From DATBLE01 sp046734335 (GTDB taxonomy: Bacteria; Actinomycetota; Thermoleophilia; Gaiellales; Gaiellaceae), in the NCBI GenBank assembly GCA_046734335.1, contig JBKPRA010000052.1, forward strand, positions 1-39,938: DNA of 39,938 nucleotides, in the 5' to 3' direction. The first letter of the stretch is position 1. The number at the start of each line of letters is the position of its first letter. Positions 24,455-32,987 of the stretch are shown here, one piece after another. The translations under genes were made by a program, and so were the position numbers. The notes beneath the pieces are model-generated. The model saw only the letters and a list, made by a program, of their open reading frames with translations, made no database searches and had not been told where the DNA came from.

Positions 24455-25487
24455 GGGCCCTCCTGCGGGTGCGCAGCGCGGGGGCGACCCGCAGGGCGAT
24501 CAGCCGGTCGAAGGCGATCGCCGCGATCAGCAATCCTCCGGAGATCGCCGCGCTCCAGAACGACGAGACGTTCACGACCACGAGCGCGCTGTAGATCGTC
24601 GCTAGGAGCAGCGCGCCGAGCGTCGCGCCGAGCACCGAGCCACTGCCGCCGAAGATCGCGACGCCGCCGACGACGACCGCGGCGATCACCTGGAACTCGT
24701 AGCCGACGCCGGCGATCGCGTCGACCGATGCGTAGTAGGAGAGCCACAGCGCGCCGGTGATCCCCGCGATCGCGCCGCTGAGCACGAACGCGAGGAACAC
24801 GCGCGAGCCGACCGGGATGCCGGCGAGCCGCGCCGCGGCCGGATCGGATCCGATTGCGTAGAGGTCTCGCGCCGTCCGGAAGCTCCGCATCGCGTACGTC
24901 GCGACCACGACGGCGACGATCGCGATGATCGCCAGGTACGGGACGCCCACGACCGTTCCGTAGCCGATCTTGTTGAAGCTCTGCGGCAGCATCGAGGCGT
25001 TGACCTGGTTGCCGCCCGCCCAGGCGCCGTCAATCCCGCGGATGATGTAGAGCGTCCCGAGCGTTACGACCAGGCTCGGCACTCGGCAGACGGTCACGAT
25101 CAGCCCGTTGATCGCCCCGAACGCAGCGCCGATCGCCAGGGTGAGCAGGAAGACCAGCACGATCGAGACGTGCGGATGGGTGCGGTAGAGCGTCCCGGCC
25201 GCGTAGGCCGAGATGCCCAGCACCGAGCCGATCGAGAGGTCGACGTTCCGGGTGATCACGACGATCGTCTCGCCGATCGCGAGCAGCGCGATGATCGCCG
25301 CGCCGGACACGATCTGCTGTACGTTCGTCGTGCTCAGGAAGCGGTGGTTGTCGATCGTCGCCGCGCCGACGACGATCGCCAGCGCGAGCACAATCCCGAG
25401 CTCGCGGAAGCGGAAGAGCAGCTCGGCGAGGGCGTGCGAGCTCGAGCGCTGCTCGATCGCGGTGCGCTCCTCGGCGACGGCTGTCAT
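24447..25487 (-). CDS. rhaP: Sugar ABC transporter permease (RhaP/RbsC family)
   Basis: A 346-residue permease of the ribose/rhamnose type: IVVITRNVDLSIGSVLG and GGVAIFGGSGSVLGATLGA motifs, about nine membrane helices, and an Arg-rich C-terminus. The ATG at 25487 overlaps the ATPase stop as ATGA. It shares the motif blocks with, but is clearly distinct from, the downstream permease, consistent with the heterodimeric channel of rhamnose transporters of the RhaSTPQ type. Confidence 0.86.
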   Translation of the reverse strand: MTAVAEERTAIEQRSSSHALAELLFRFRELGIVLALAIVVGAATIDNHRFLSTTNVQQIVSGAAIIALLAIGETIVVITRNVDLSIGSVLGISAYAAGTLYRTHPHVSIVLVFLLTLAIGAAFGAINGLIVTVCRVPSLVVTLGTLYIIRGIDGAWAGGNQVNASMLPQSFNKIGYGTVVGVPYLAIIAIVAVVVATYAMRSFRTARDLYAIGSDPAAARLAGIPVGSRVFLAFVLSGAIAGITGALWLSYYASVDAIAGVGYEFQVIAAVVVGGVAIFGGSGSVLGATLGALLLATIYSALVVVNVSSFWSAAISGGLLIAAIAFDRLIALRVAPALRTRRRARG

Positions 25488-27019
25488 GCCGCGGCCTCCT
25501 CCGCGATCCCGGTCGCCGCGTGCATGATCGCGTCCTCGGTCGCCTCCGCGCCCGTGAACTCGCCCGTGACGCGGCCTTCGAAGAGCACAACCACGCGGTC
25601 GGCCATGCCGAGCACCTCCGGCAGCTCCGACGAGATCATCAAAACGGCGACGCCCTGGGCGGCGAGCTCGGAAAGCAGGCGGTGCACCTCGGCCTTCGTG
25701 CCGACGTCGATGCCGCGGGTCGGCTCGTCGACGATCAACAGCCGCGGCTTGCGCGCAAGCCACTTCGCCAGCACGGCCTTCTGTTGGTTTCCGCCGGAGA
25801 GCGTCCAGACCGGGTTGGTCAGCCTCCCGTACTTGAGCTGCAGGCGCAGCGCCCAGTCGCGGGCGAACCGCCGCTCGGCGCCGTGCGGGATCAGCCCTCC
25901 GCGCCTGACCTGGTCGAGCGACGCCAGCGCGATGTTGCGCTCGATCGAGAAGTCCATCACCAGCCCCTGCTGGCGGCGGTCCTCGGGGACGAGCGCGATC
26001 CCGGCGTCCATCGCCGCCGTCGGCGAGGCGGACGGGAGCCGCCTGCCCTCGATCTCGACCGAGCCGGCGTCCCAGCGGTCGATTCCGAAGATCGCGCGGG
26101 CGACCTCCGTCCGGCCGGCGCCGACGAGGCCGGCAAGGGCGACGATCTCGCCGCTCCGGACCTCGAAGGAGACGTCAGTGAAGACACCCTCGCGGGTCAG
26201 CCGATCGACCTTCAGGACGCTCCGGCCGGCCTCCGCGGGCACCTTCGGGAACAGCGCCTCCATGTCGCGGCCGACCATCGCCCGGATCACCGCCGGAATC
26301 GTCAGCTCCCCGATCGGCCTGGTCAGGACGTGGCGGCCGTCGCGCATCACGGTCACCCGCCGGCAGATCGCGAAGATCTCCTCCAGCCGGTGCGAGACGA
26401 AGAGCACCGCATTGCCGCGCGCACGCAGCGTTTCGACGATGCCGAACAGCCGGTCGACCTCGGTGCTGGTGAGGGCGGCGGTCGGCTCGTCCATGACGAT
26501 CACGCGCGCGTTAGTGGTCAGCGCCTTGACGATCTCGACGAGCTGCTGGTCGGCGATCGAGAGGCCGCGGGCGAGCCGGTCGGGATCGAGCCGGACGCCG
26601 AGCTGGTCGAAGACGGCGGCCGCGTCGCGTCGCATCCGGCGGCCGTCGATCCGGCGGAAGCGCTTGAGCGGCTGCGCCCCGACGAAGATGTTCTCTGCGA
26701 CGCTCAGGTCGGGAAACAGCGTCGGCTCCTGGAAGATGATCGCGATCCCCGCGTCCTGCGACTGCTTGGCATTGTCGAAGATCGCCTCCTCGCCGTCGAG
26801 CAGGAGGCGGCCGGCGTCGGGCCGGTGGACGCCCGCGAGGATCTTGACGAGCGTGGACTTCCCCGCGCCGTTCTCCCCGACGAGTCCGTGCACCTCCCCG
26901 CCGAAGAGCTCGATGTCGCCGTCCTCGAGTGCGTGGACGGCCCCGAAGCTCTTCTGGGCGTGCTCGAGAGCGAGCAGGGGCTCCGGATGAGAGGTCGTCA
27001 CGGTCGTCGGCTGGAACAT
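25484..27019 (-). CDS. Sugar ABC transporter ATPase with two nucleotide-binding domains (RhaT-like)
   Basis: A 511-residue tandem ATPase of the RbsA/RhaT type. The first half has Walker A GENGAGKST, signature LSIADQQLVEI and Walker B VIVMDEPTAALT. The second half has a degenerate P-loop (GLVGAGRTE), signature LSGGNQQKAVLAKWL and Walker B LLIVDEPTRGID. Such proteins drive import of ribose, xylose or rhamnose with one copy holding both sites, of which usually only one is catalytic. The ATG at 27019 lies just after a hairpin (27026-27053) that separates it from the binding-protein gene upstream. Confidence 0.92.
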   Translation of the reverse strand: MFQPTTVTTSHPEPLLALEHAQKSFGAVHALEDGDIELFGGEVHGLVGENGAGKSTLVKILAGVHRPDAGRLLLDGEEAIFDNAKQSQDAGIAIIFQEPTLFPDLSVAENIFVGAQPLKRFRRIDGRRMRRDAAAVFDQLGVRLDPDRLARGLSIADQQLVEIVKALTTNARVIVMDEPTAALTSTEVDRLFGIVETLRARGNAVLFVSHRLEEIFAICRRVTVMRDGRHVLTRPIGELTIPAVIRAMVGRDMEALFPKVPAEAGRSVLKVDRLTREGVFTDVSFEVRSGEIVALAGLVGAGRTEVARAIFGIDRWDAGSVEIEGRRLPSASPTAAMDAGIALVPEDRRQQGLVMDFSIERNIALASLDQVRRGGLIPHGAERRFARDWALRLQLKYGRLTNPVWTLSGGNQQKAVLAKWLARKPRLLIVDEPTRGIDVGTKAEVHRLLSELAAQGVAVLMISSELPEVLGMADRVVVLFEGRVTGEFTGAEATEDAIMHAATGIAEEAAA

Positions 27020-27025
27020 ACGGAA

Positions 27026-27053
27026 GAGGAGCCCCGCAGGCGCGGAGCTCCTC
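27026..27053 (-). terminator. 12-bp hairpin between rhaS and its ATPase gene
   Basis: Bases 27026-27037 and 27042-27053 pair around a four-base loop. One position is a G-U wobble on the minus-strand transcript but a mismatch on the plus strand, so the structure belongs to the minus strand. It lies 13 bp downstream of the binding-protein stop and just before the ATPase start; partial termination or mRNA protection would keep the binding protein in excess. Confidence 0.6.
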
Positions 27054-27065
27054 CTCCGGTGGTGG

Positions 27066-28100
27066 CTAGAACTTGAACCTGTCGACGTTCTTGATCGTGA
27101 ACGTGTAGGGCGGTCCGAGGATCACCTGCGGCCGCTTGTCGGGGCCGAGCACGATCTTGTACGTCCCGAGCTTGCCGGCCTTGAACGTCTGGCCGACCTT
27201 GCCCGTGATCTTGCCGTCCGCGAGTGCGGTGACTGCGTAGCCCGCCAGGTAGCCCAGATCCTCGGGGTTCCAGAGCGCGAACGCCTTCACGGTGCCGTCG
27301 TGGACGTACTTCTTCATCTGGCTCGGGAGCCCGAGCCCCGTGATCACGACCTTCTTCTTGTACTTCGAGGTCGAGAGGTACTGCGCGGCCGAGGAGATTC
27401 CGACCGTCGTCGGTGACTCGATTCCCTTCAGGTTCGGGTACGCCTGCAGCATGGCCACGGTCGCCTGCCTCGATTGGGCAGGGTTGTCGTTGCCGTAGTA
27501 GATCTTCACCAGCTGCATGTCCTTGTAGGCGGGCTTCTTCAGCTCGAGCTTCATGTACTTGATCCAGGCGTTCTGGTTCGTCGCCGTCGAGGCCGCCGAC
27601 AGGATCGCGAACTGGCCCTTGTAGCCCATCAGCTTGGCAAGCAGCTTGACCTGGCTGCGACCGATCGTCTCGGTGTCCGCCTGGTTGATGAACAGCTGGC
27701 GGCAGTTCACGTCCGAATCGAACGCGACGATCTTCGTCCCCTGCGCCTGCGCCTGCTTGAGCGCGGGGCAGACCGCCTGCGGGTCGTTCCCGGCGATGAC
27801 GATTCCGGCCGCGTGGCTCTGGATCGCCGCCTGGATCGCGGGCTGCTGCGCCGCGGCGGTGTCCTCCGTGCCGGACGAGACGACCTGCTTCTCGCCGAGG
27901 GCGGTCAGCGCGAGCTTCCCGCCGTGGTCGGCGATCACCTCGTACGGGTTCAGGGTGTCCTTCGGGATGAAGTAGAACGTCCTGCCCTTGGTCGAGCTGC
28001 CGCCGGCGGCGAGCGCCGCCGCAGCCGCCACCGCGGTCACGAGCAGCCCGGCCAGGGCGATGATCACCAGGCGACCGCGTGACGAGTTGGCCTTCAGCAT
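27066..28100 (-). CDS. rhaS: Rhamnose-type ABC transporter substrate-binding protein (RhaS-like)
   Basis: A 344-residue periplasmic-binding-protein type 1 (ribose family). A Sec signal occupies residues 1-32, with no lipobox cysteine. The mature start FYFIPKDTLNPYEVIADHGGK and later VIAGNDPQAVCPALKQA and PTTVGISSAAQYL are in the style of known RhaS proteins. The RBS GAGGAGGAG is six bases before the ATG at 28100. The gene starts 98 bp after the aldolase/dehydrogenase stop. In that gap a second strong Shine-Dalgarno (28183-28190) has no normal start codon. Substrate assignment to L-rhamnose rests mainly on the flanking catabolic genes. Confidence 0.85.
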   Translation of the reverse strand: MLKANSSRGRLVIIALAGLLVTAVAAAAALAAGGSSTKGRTFYFIPKDTLNPYEVIADHGGKLALTALGEKQVVSSGTEDTAAAQQPAIQAAIQSHAAGIVIAGNDPQAVCPALKQAQAQGTKIVAFDSDVNCRQLFINQADTETIGRSQVKLLAKLMGYKGQFAILSAASTATNQNAWIKYMKLELKKPAYKDMQLVKIYYGNDNPAQSRQATVAMLQAYPNLKGIESPTTVGISSAAQYLSTSKYKKKVVITGLGLPSQMKKYVHDGTVKAFALWNPEDLGYLAGYAVTALADGKITGKVGQTFKAGKLGTYKIVLGPDKRPQVILGPPYTFTIKNVDRFKF

Positions 28101-28198
28101 GCGTGCTCCTCCTCTCTCGTGGGACTGATTCCACTGACTGGTGCTTCAACGGCTCCTCGCCGCTCGGAACTCGTGATGTCGGCCTCCTTTCGTGCGGG

Positions 28199-30313
28199 TC
28201 ATCGCGGATAGGCGGCCGTGACGCCGCCGTCGACGTTGATCACGTTGCCGGTGGACTTGGCCGACCGCGGGCCGGCCAGAAAGGCGATCGCCTCGGCGAC
28301 GTCCTCCGGGTAGACGCTGACCCCGAGCTTGGTCCGTCCGCGGTAGAACGACTCCAGGTCGTCTGCCGCCACGCCGTAGGCGTTCGCGCGCTCGGCCTTC
28401 CAGTCGGACGACCAGATGGCCGAGCCCTCGATCACCGCGTCGGGATTCACGGTGTTGACGCGGATGCCGTGCGGGCCGCCCTCCTCGGCCAGGCAGCGGG
28501 CGAGGTGCAGCGACGCAGCCTTCGCCGACGAGTACGCGGCTGCGTTGGCGCCGGCGACCAGCGCGTTCTTGGAGGCGACGAAGACGATCGAACCGCCGCC
28601 GCCCTGCTCGACCATCACTCTGAACGCCTCGCGGGCGGCGAGGAAGTAGCCGCGGGCGAGCACCGCGTAGTTGCGCTCCCAGTCCTCTAGCGTGGTCTCG
28701 GTGATCGGCGCGCTCGTGGCCAGCCCGGCCGAGGCGACGAGGATGTCGATGCCGCCGTACTCGAGCACGGCGCGGCCGGCGAGTTGCTCGACCGCCGGCT
28801 CGCTGGTCACGTCGACGGCGGCCGAGATCGCGCGGCGCCGGCCGTGCGCGGCGACGATCTCCTCCGCGACCTCGCGGGCGCCGTCAACGTTCAGGTCGCC
28901 GACGACGACGTGGGCGCCCTGGGCGGCAAGGGCGCGCGCTGCCGCCCGTCCGATCCCGCTTGCTCCGCCGGTGATCAGCGCGACCTTCCCCGCGAGCTCC
29001 CCGCGAGGCGGGGCCTGCGCCAGCTTGTACCGCTCGAGCGGCCAGTACTCGATCGCGAACGCCTCGGTCTCGCTCAGCGAGCGGAAGCCGCCGATCGCGT
29101 CGGCGGCGTCCTGGACCGCGATCGCTCGGTGGTAGAGGTCGCGGGTGACTCGCGCCCTCCCGGCGTCGGGGCCGGAGGTAACGATGCCGACGCCGGGAAC
29201 CAGCACCACTCGCGGGCCGGCCGGGTCGATCGGGAACTGCCGCGTCTCCTCGTCGACGTTGCGCTCGTAGTACGCGCGGTACCAGCGCGCGTACTCCTCG
29301 ACGCCGGCCGTAAGGGCATCGCGCAGCTCGCCGGCGTCCTCGTGCTCGGGGTCGAAATCGACCACGAGCGGCTTGTGCTTCGTGTGGATCAGGTGGTCGG
29401 GGCACGGCGCGCCGACCTGGCTGACCTTCGGCGCCCGCTCGGACGAGGCGAACGCGACCGCCTCCGGGCTGCGGTCGACCTCGAGGATCACGCCTGCGCC
29501 GTCGGCGGCGACGGCTCCGCGGAGCGCCGGCAGCACGCGCGTCAGGAGGGCGGACGCTACGCGGCTCTCCACCTCTGCCACCTTCCGGCCACCGAGCCCG
29601 AACCCACCTTTCGCCGCGCGGTCGATCGCCTCCGCCGCGCGGCGGACGAGCTCGAGCGTGGCGTGGTAGCTCTCCTCTCCGGTCGCGCCCCAGGTGACGA
29701 GCCCGTGGCGCTCGAGCAGGACCCCGCGGGCCTCCGGCTGGGCGTCGAGCAGCTCGGCGATGCGCCGGGACATGTCGAAGCCGGGCCGCTGGTAGTCGAG
29801 CCAGACCGCCTCGTCGCCGAACTCCTCTTCGGCCAGCCTGCGCCCGTCCGGTGCGGAGGTGAGCGCGATGATCGCGTCCGGATGCGTGTGGTCGACGTGG
29901 TCGGCCGTGACGAAGGCGTGCAGCAGCGTCTCGATGGACGGCCGCGGCTGGTCGGGGCGAACCGCACAGCGCAGGAGGTAGTCGACCATCTCTGCGTCGC
30001 TCATCGCCTCGCGCTCGCGGAGCGGAAGCACCTCGTCGAGCCGGAGCCCGGCGAAGCCCGCGTTCGTGATCGTGGCGAGGTCGGTGCCCGAGCCCTTCAC
30101 CCAGAGGACGTGAACCTCCCGTCCGGTGTGATCCTGGATCGTCTCCTTCGAGGACGTGTTGCCGCCGCCGATGTTGGCCAGCGCCCGATCGGCGCCGAGC
30201 AGGTTCGAGCGCCGGACGAGGCCGTCGAGGACGCCAAGGTCCGCCGCGGCGCTCTCGTCCCAGCGATCCTCGGGGACGGGGATGCCCCGCAGGGTGTCTA
30301 CCGGTGCCGTCAC
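28199..30313 (-). CDS. rhaEW: Bifunctional rhamnulose-1-phosphate aldolase / L-lactaldehyde dehydrogenase
   Basis: A 704-residue fusion. The N-terminal class II aldolase domain (about residues 25-260) has zinc-binding histidines in the DHVDHTHPDAII and ERHGLVTWG segments. The C-terminal short-chain dehydrogenase (about 460-704) has the NAD-binding TGGASGIGRAA and the catalytic YSSAK motif. Known fusions of this type cut L-rhamnulose-1-phosphate to dihydroxyacetone phosphate and L-lactaldehyde, then oxidise the aldehyde to L-lactate. The GTG at 30313 overlaps the upstream stop as GTGA. The lactate produced is the substrate of the lutABC genes across the divergent promoter. Confidence 0.92.
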   Translation of the reverse strand: MTAPVDTLRGIPVPEDRWDESAAADLGVLDGLVRRSNLLGADRALANIGGGNTSSKETIQDHTGREVHVLWVKGSGTDLATITNAGFAGLRLDEVLPLREREAMSDAEMVDYLLRCAVRPDQPRPSIETLLHAFVTADHVDHTHPDAIIALTSAPDGRRLAEEEFGDEAVWLDYQRPGFDMSRRIAELLDAQPEARGVLLERHGLVTWGATGEESYHATLELVRRAAEAIDRAAKGGFGLGGRKVAEVESRVASALLTRVLPALRGAVAADGAGVILEVDRSPEAVAFASSERAPKVSQVGAPCPDHLIHTKHKPLVVDFDPEHEDAGELRDALTAGVEEYARWYRAYYERNVDEETRQFPIDPAGPRVVLVPGVGIVTSGPDAGRARVTRDLYHRAIAVQDAADAIGGFRSLSETEAFAIEYWPLERYKLAQAPPRGELAGKVALITGGASGIGRAAARALAAQGAHVVVGDLNVDGAREVAEEIVAAHGRRRAISAAVDVTSEPAVEQLAGRAVLEYGGIDILVASAGLATSAPITETTLEDWERNYAVLARGYFLAAREAFRVMVEQGGGGSIVFVASKNALVAGANAAAYSSAKAASLHLARCLAEEGGPHGIRVNTVNPDAVIEGSAIWSSDWKAERANAYGVAADDLESFYRGRTKLGVSVYPEDVAEAIAFLAGPRSAKSTGNVINVDGGVTAAYPR

Positions 30314-31539
30314 GCGGGCGCCCCGGTTGTCGTCAGGCTGTCGATCTCGTCGGCGGCTTGCTCGAGGGAGTCGCGGACGTCGCGTCCCGCGTACGCCTCT
30401 CGCAGCGCCAGGACCCAGCGCGTTGCAATCTCGCGGTAATTCGGCATCGGCGTGACGAGCACGGATGCCTCGTGCTCGACGAGCCTTCTCGCCACTTCGT
30501 AGAACGATCCCCAGGCGGCCGCGCGAGCCCGGAATTCTTCGTCGTCCCAGGTGCTGAGGCGCGTGGGATTCATGTTGCCCTCGGATGCGGACCGACGAAG
30601 AAAGTCCGGCCCGGTAGCCCATTCGACGAACCGCCACGCAGCATCGAGGTTGCGCGTCCGGGCGTTCACGACCACGGACCAGGTCCATAGATTCGGACGA
30701 CATCCGGCCGGCCCGCTCGGAGGCAGCGCGTACTCGATCGCGCCCACGAGACTGGAGTACCGCGGATCCTCGAAGTAGGCGACGTAGTGATCCGAGTCGA
30801 CCATGAGCGCATATCGCCCCTGCGCGAAGTCGAGTGCCAGCTCGTACCAGCGCTGTTGGGGCCAGTCGTCCGGGCCGGCGGCGCGGAGGGCGGCGAGGAA
30901 GTCGGCAGTGGCGCGCACCGCAACGTCAGACGCGATCGCGCTTCGTCCGTCCTCGAAGTCGCGGGCTCCGTACGACCAGAAGTACGTTGCGAAGCCCGTG
31001 TACATCGTGTGCCACACATCGACGCCGCGCTGGGCGAAACCGCGACACGCGCCGGCCGCTGCGGCGGCACGGGCTGCGGCGAAGAATGCCTCCCAGGTCT
31101 CGGGTACCGCGATCTCCGCCGCCTCGAGATGAGCGGGGACGTAGGCGAGGTTGTACGACTCGCAGTTCACCGGAATCTCGAGCAGCGGCCCCGAGCCGAG
31201 CCGGCTGCCGGCCCTGCCGTCCCAGCGGTTCGCGGCCAGGAGCGCGTCGACGAAGTCGTCGGGCCGGTAGGCATCGCTCGCCCGGTCGAGGAAGTCGTCG
31301 AGGGGCTGGACGAAGCCGGCAGCGGCGTGCTCCCAGACGAGCACAGGGCCGGACATGAAGACATCGGCACCGTCGGCGCCGCTCAGGTAGCCGTGGATCT
31401 CGTTCGAGAAGTACTCGTCGCTCGGCACGATGTTGATCTCGAGCTCGAGCCCGGAGCGCAGCTCGAACTCGGCCGCGTGACGTTGGACGCTTGCGACGTA
31501 GGCGTCCGTGTCAGGCGCAAGGAACCGTACGGCAGTCAC
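30310..31539 (-). CDS. Solute-binding-like protein (MalE/cluster 1 type) without a signal peptide
   Basis: A 409-residue protein with the fold signature of family 1 extracellular sugar-binding proteins (VPETWEAFFAAARAAAAAG, FAQGRYALMVDSDHY, NLDAAWRFVEWATGPDFLRR). It begins at GTG 31539 directly with the first beta strand (VTAVRFLAP). There is no basic n-region, hydrophobic core or lipobox, and the start is fixed by GTGA overlap with the rhamnulokinase stop. Its own stop overlaps the aldolase start. Translated between a kinase and an aldolase, and with the RhaS-type protein already serving the transporter, it is predicted to be cytoplasmic. A sensor, carrier or structural role is possible; a sequence error hiding a signal peptide is the main alternative. 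Confidence 0.78.
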   Translation of the reverse strand: MTAVRFLAPDTDAYVASVQRHAAEFELRSGLELEINIVPSDEYFSNEIHGYLSGADGADVFMSGPVLVWEHAAAGFVQPLDDFLDRASDAYRPDDFVDALLAANRWDGRAGSRLGSGPLLEIPVNCESYNLAYVPAHLEAAEIAVPETWEAFFAAARAAAAAGACRGFAQRGVDVWHTMYTGFATYFWSYGARDFEDGRSAIASDVAVRATADFLAALRAAGPDDWPQQRWYELALDFAQGRYALMVDSDHYVAYFEDPRYSSLVGAIEYALPPSGPAGCRPNLWTWSVVVNARTRNLDAAWRFVEWATGPDFLRRSASEGNMNPTRLSTWDDEEFRARAAAWGSFYEVARRLVEHEASVLVTPMPNYREIATRWVLALREAYAGRDVRDSLEQAADEIDSLTTTGAPA

Positions 31540-32987
31540 GCCGTCACCTCGTCGCGGCTTCGACCTGCGAGCGTCGCGAAGCGCTCCCGGGCCTCGTCCC
31601 ACTCGGCCGACGGCGTGGGTTCGTAGAGGGTCGGGACGAACGAGGCGCGGACGACCGTCCGGGCCTCCTCGAGCGAGGCGAGCTCGCCCAGCGCCATCAC
31701 CTGGACGAGCAGGTTGCCGACCAGCGTCGCCTCCTCCGGCCCGGCCAGGACCGGCAGGCCGGTCGCCTGCGCGGTCCAGCGGCAGAGCAGCTGGTTCCGC
31801 GCGCCGCCGCCGACGACGTGCAGCTCGACCGGGTCCGCGCCCGTGACCTCGCGGAGCAGGTCGACGGTCACCGCGTGCTTCAGAGCGATGCTCTCGAGGA
31901 TGCAGCGTGCGGTCGCGCCGGCATCTTCGGGGGCGACCTGGCCGGTGCGCTTGCAGAAGGCAGCGATACGGGCCGGCATGTCCCCGGGCGCTGCGAAGGA
32001 CTCGTGATCGGGATCGACGAGCGAACGGAGGGGAGGCGCCGCCGCCGCCAGCTCGTTCAGCTCCTCGAACGAGTGCTCCCGGCCGGCGTCGGTCCAGGCA
32101 CGGCGCGACTCGTGCAGCAGCCACAGGCCGGTGACGTTCCGAAGCAGCCGGAACGTGCCGGCCACGCCGCCCTCGTTCGTCAGGTTGGCGGCGAACGTCG
32201 CGTCCGTGACCAGCGGCCGGTCGACCTCCAGTCCGACGAGCGACCACGTACCGGCACTGATGAACACCGAGTCGTGATGGCTGAACGGTACCGCCGCCAC
32301 CGCGGATCCCGTGTCGTGCGTGGCGACCGCGATCACGGTCGCGCCGCTCGGTGCTCGGCCGAGAGGCGTTCCGGGCGGAACCACCTCGGGGAACACACCG
32401 GCCGGGATCTCCAGCCGTTCGAGGAGGTCGACGGCCCAAGTGCCCGCCTGCGGATCGAAGCACTGCGTCGTGGTCGCGTTCGTCAGCTCGGTCGAGCGGC
32501 TCCCGCACAGTCGCGAGTGGACGAGATCAGGGATCAGCAGGAGCGTCTCCGCGTCGGCGAGCGCCGGGTCGTTTTCCGCGACGAGCGCGGCTAGTTCGAA
32601 GACGGTGTTGATCGGCAGCAGCTGGATGCCGGTCCGCTCGTAGAGCTCGCGCGGCGGCACGCGCTCGTATGCGCGCCCGACGGCGGCGGCGCGGCGGCCG
32701 TCCCGGTAGTGCACGGGGTTCGCGAGCAGCCGTCCATCCGCGTCGACGAGCCCGAAGTCGACACCCCAGGAGTCGACCGCGACCGAGTCGACGGGGGCGG
32801 CGGCCGCGAGGCCGGCCAGCGTGTCGCGGTACAGGCGCTCGAAGTCCCAGCGCAAAATGCCGTCGTCCGTCGCGGGCGTGTTCTCGAACCGGTGGACCTC
32901 GTCGACCGCGAGCCGTTCGCCGTCGAACGTGCCGAGGGCGACGCGGCCGCTCTGGGCTCCGAGGTCGACGGCGGCCAGGCGCGGCAT
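31536..32987 (-). CDS. rhaB: L-rhamnulokinase
   Basis: A 483-residue FGGY-family sugar kinase. The N-terminal phosphate loop region is AAVDLGAQSGRVALG. The middle has VAVDSWGVDFGLVDADG and the typical RhaB block HYRDGR. The C-terminal domain contains ATHDTGSAVAAVPF, FISAGTWSLVGLE and the ATP-binding HVVGGGARNQLLC. It phosphorylates L-rhamnulose on O-1. The ATG at 32987 overlaps the TGA of the regulator gene by one base. Position next to the aldolase and opposite the isomerase supports the assignment over xylulokinase or fuculokinase. Confidence 0.93.
   Translation of the reverse strand: MPRLAAVDLGAQSGRVALGTFDGERLAVDEVHRFENTPATDDGILRWDFERLYRDTLAGLAAAAPVDSVAVDSWGVDFGLVDADGRLLANPVHYRDGRRAAAVGRAYERVPPRELYERTGIQLLPINTVFELAALVAENDPALADAETLLLIPDLVHSRLCGSRSTELTNATTTQCFDPQAGTWAVDLLERLEIPAGVFPEVVPPGTPLGRAPSGATVIAVATHDTGSAVAAVPFSHHDSVFISAGTWSLVGLEVDRPLVTDATFAANLTNEGGVAGTFRLLRNVTGLWLLHESRRAWTDAGREHSFEELNELAAAAPPLRSLVDPDHESFAAPGDMPARIAAFCKRTGQVAPEDAGATARCILESIALKHAVTVDLLREVTGADPVELHVVGGGARNQLLCRWTAQATGLPVLAGPEEATLVGNLLVQVMALGELASLEEARTVVRASFVPTLYEPTPSAEWDEARERFATLAGRSRDEVTA

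Noticed and set aside
25520..27076. Long plus-strand ORFs opposite the sugar ABC ATPase
   Set aside because: Antisense shadows; the minus strand has two complete ATP-binding domains.
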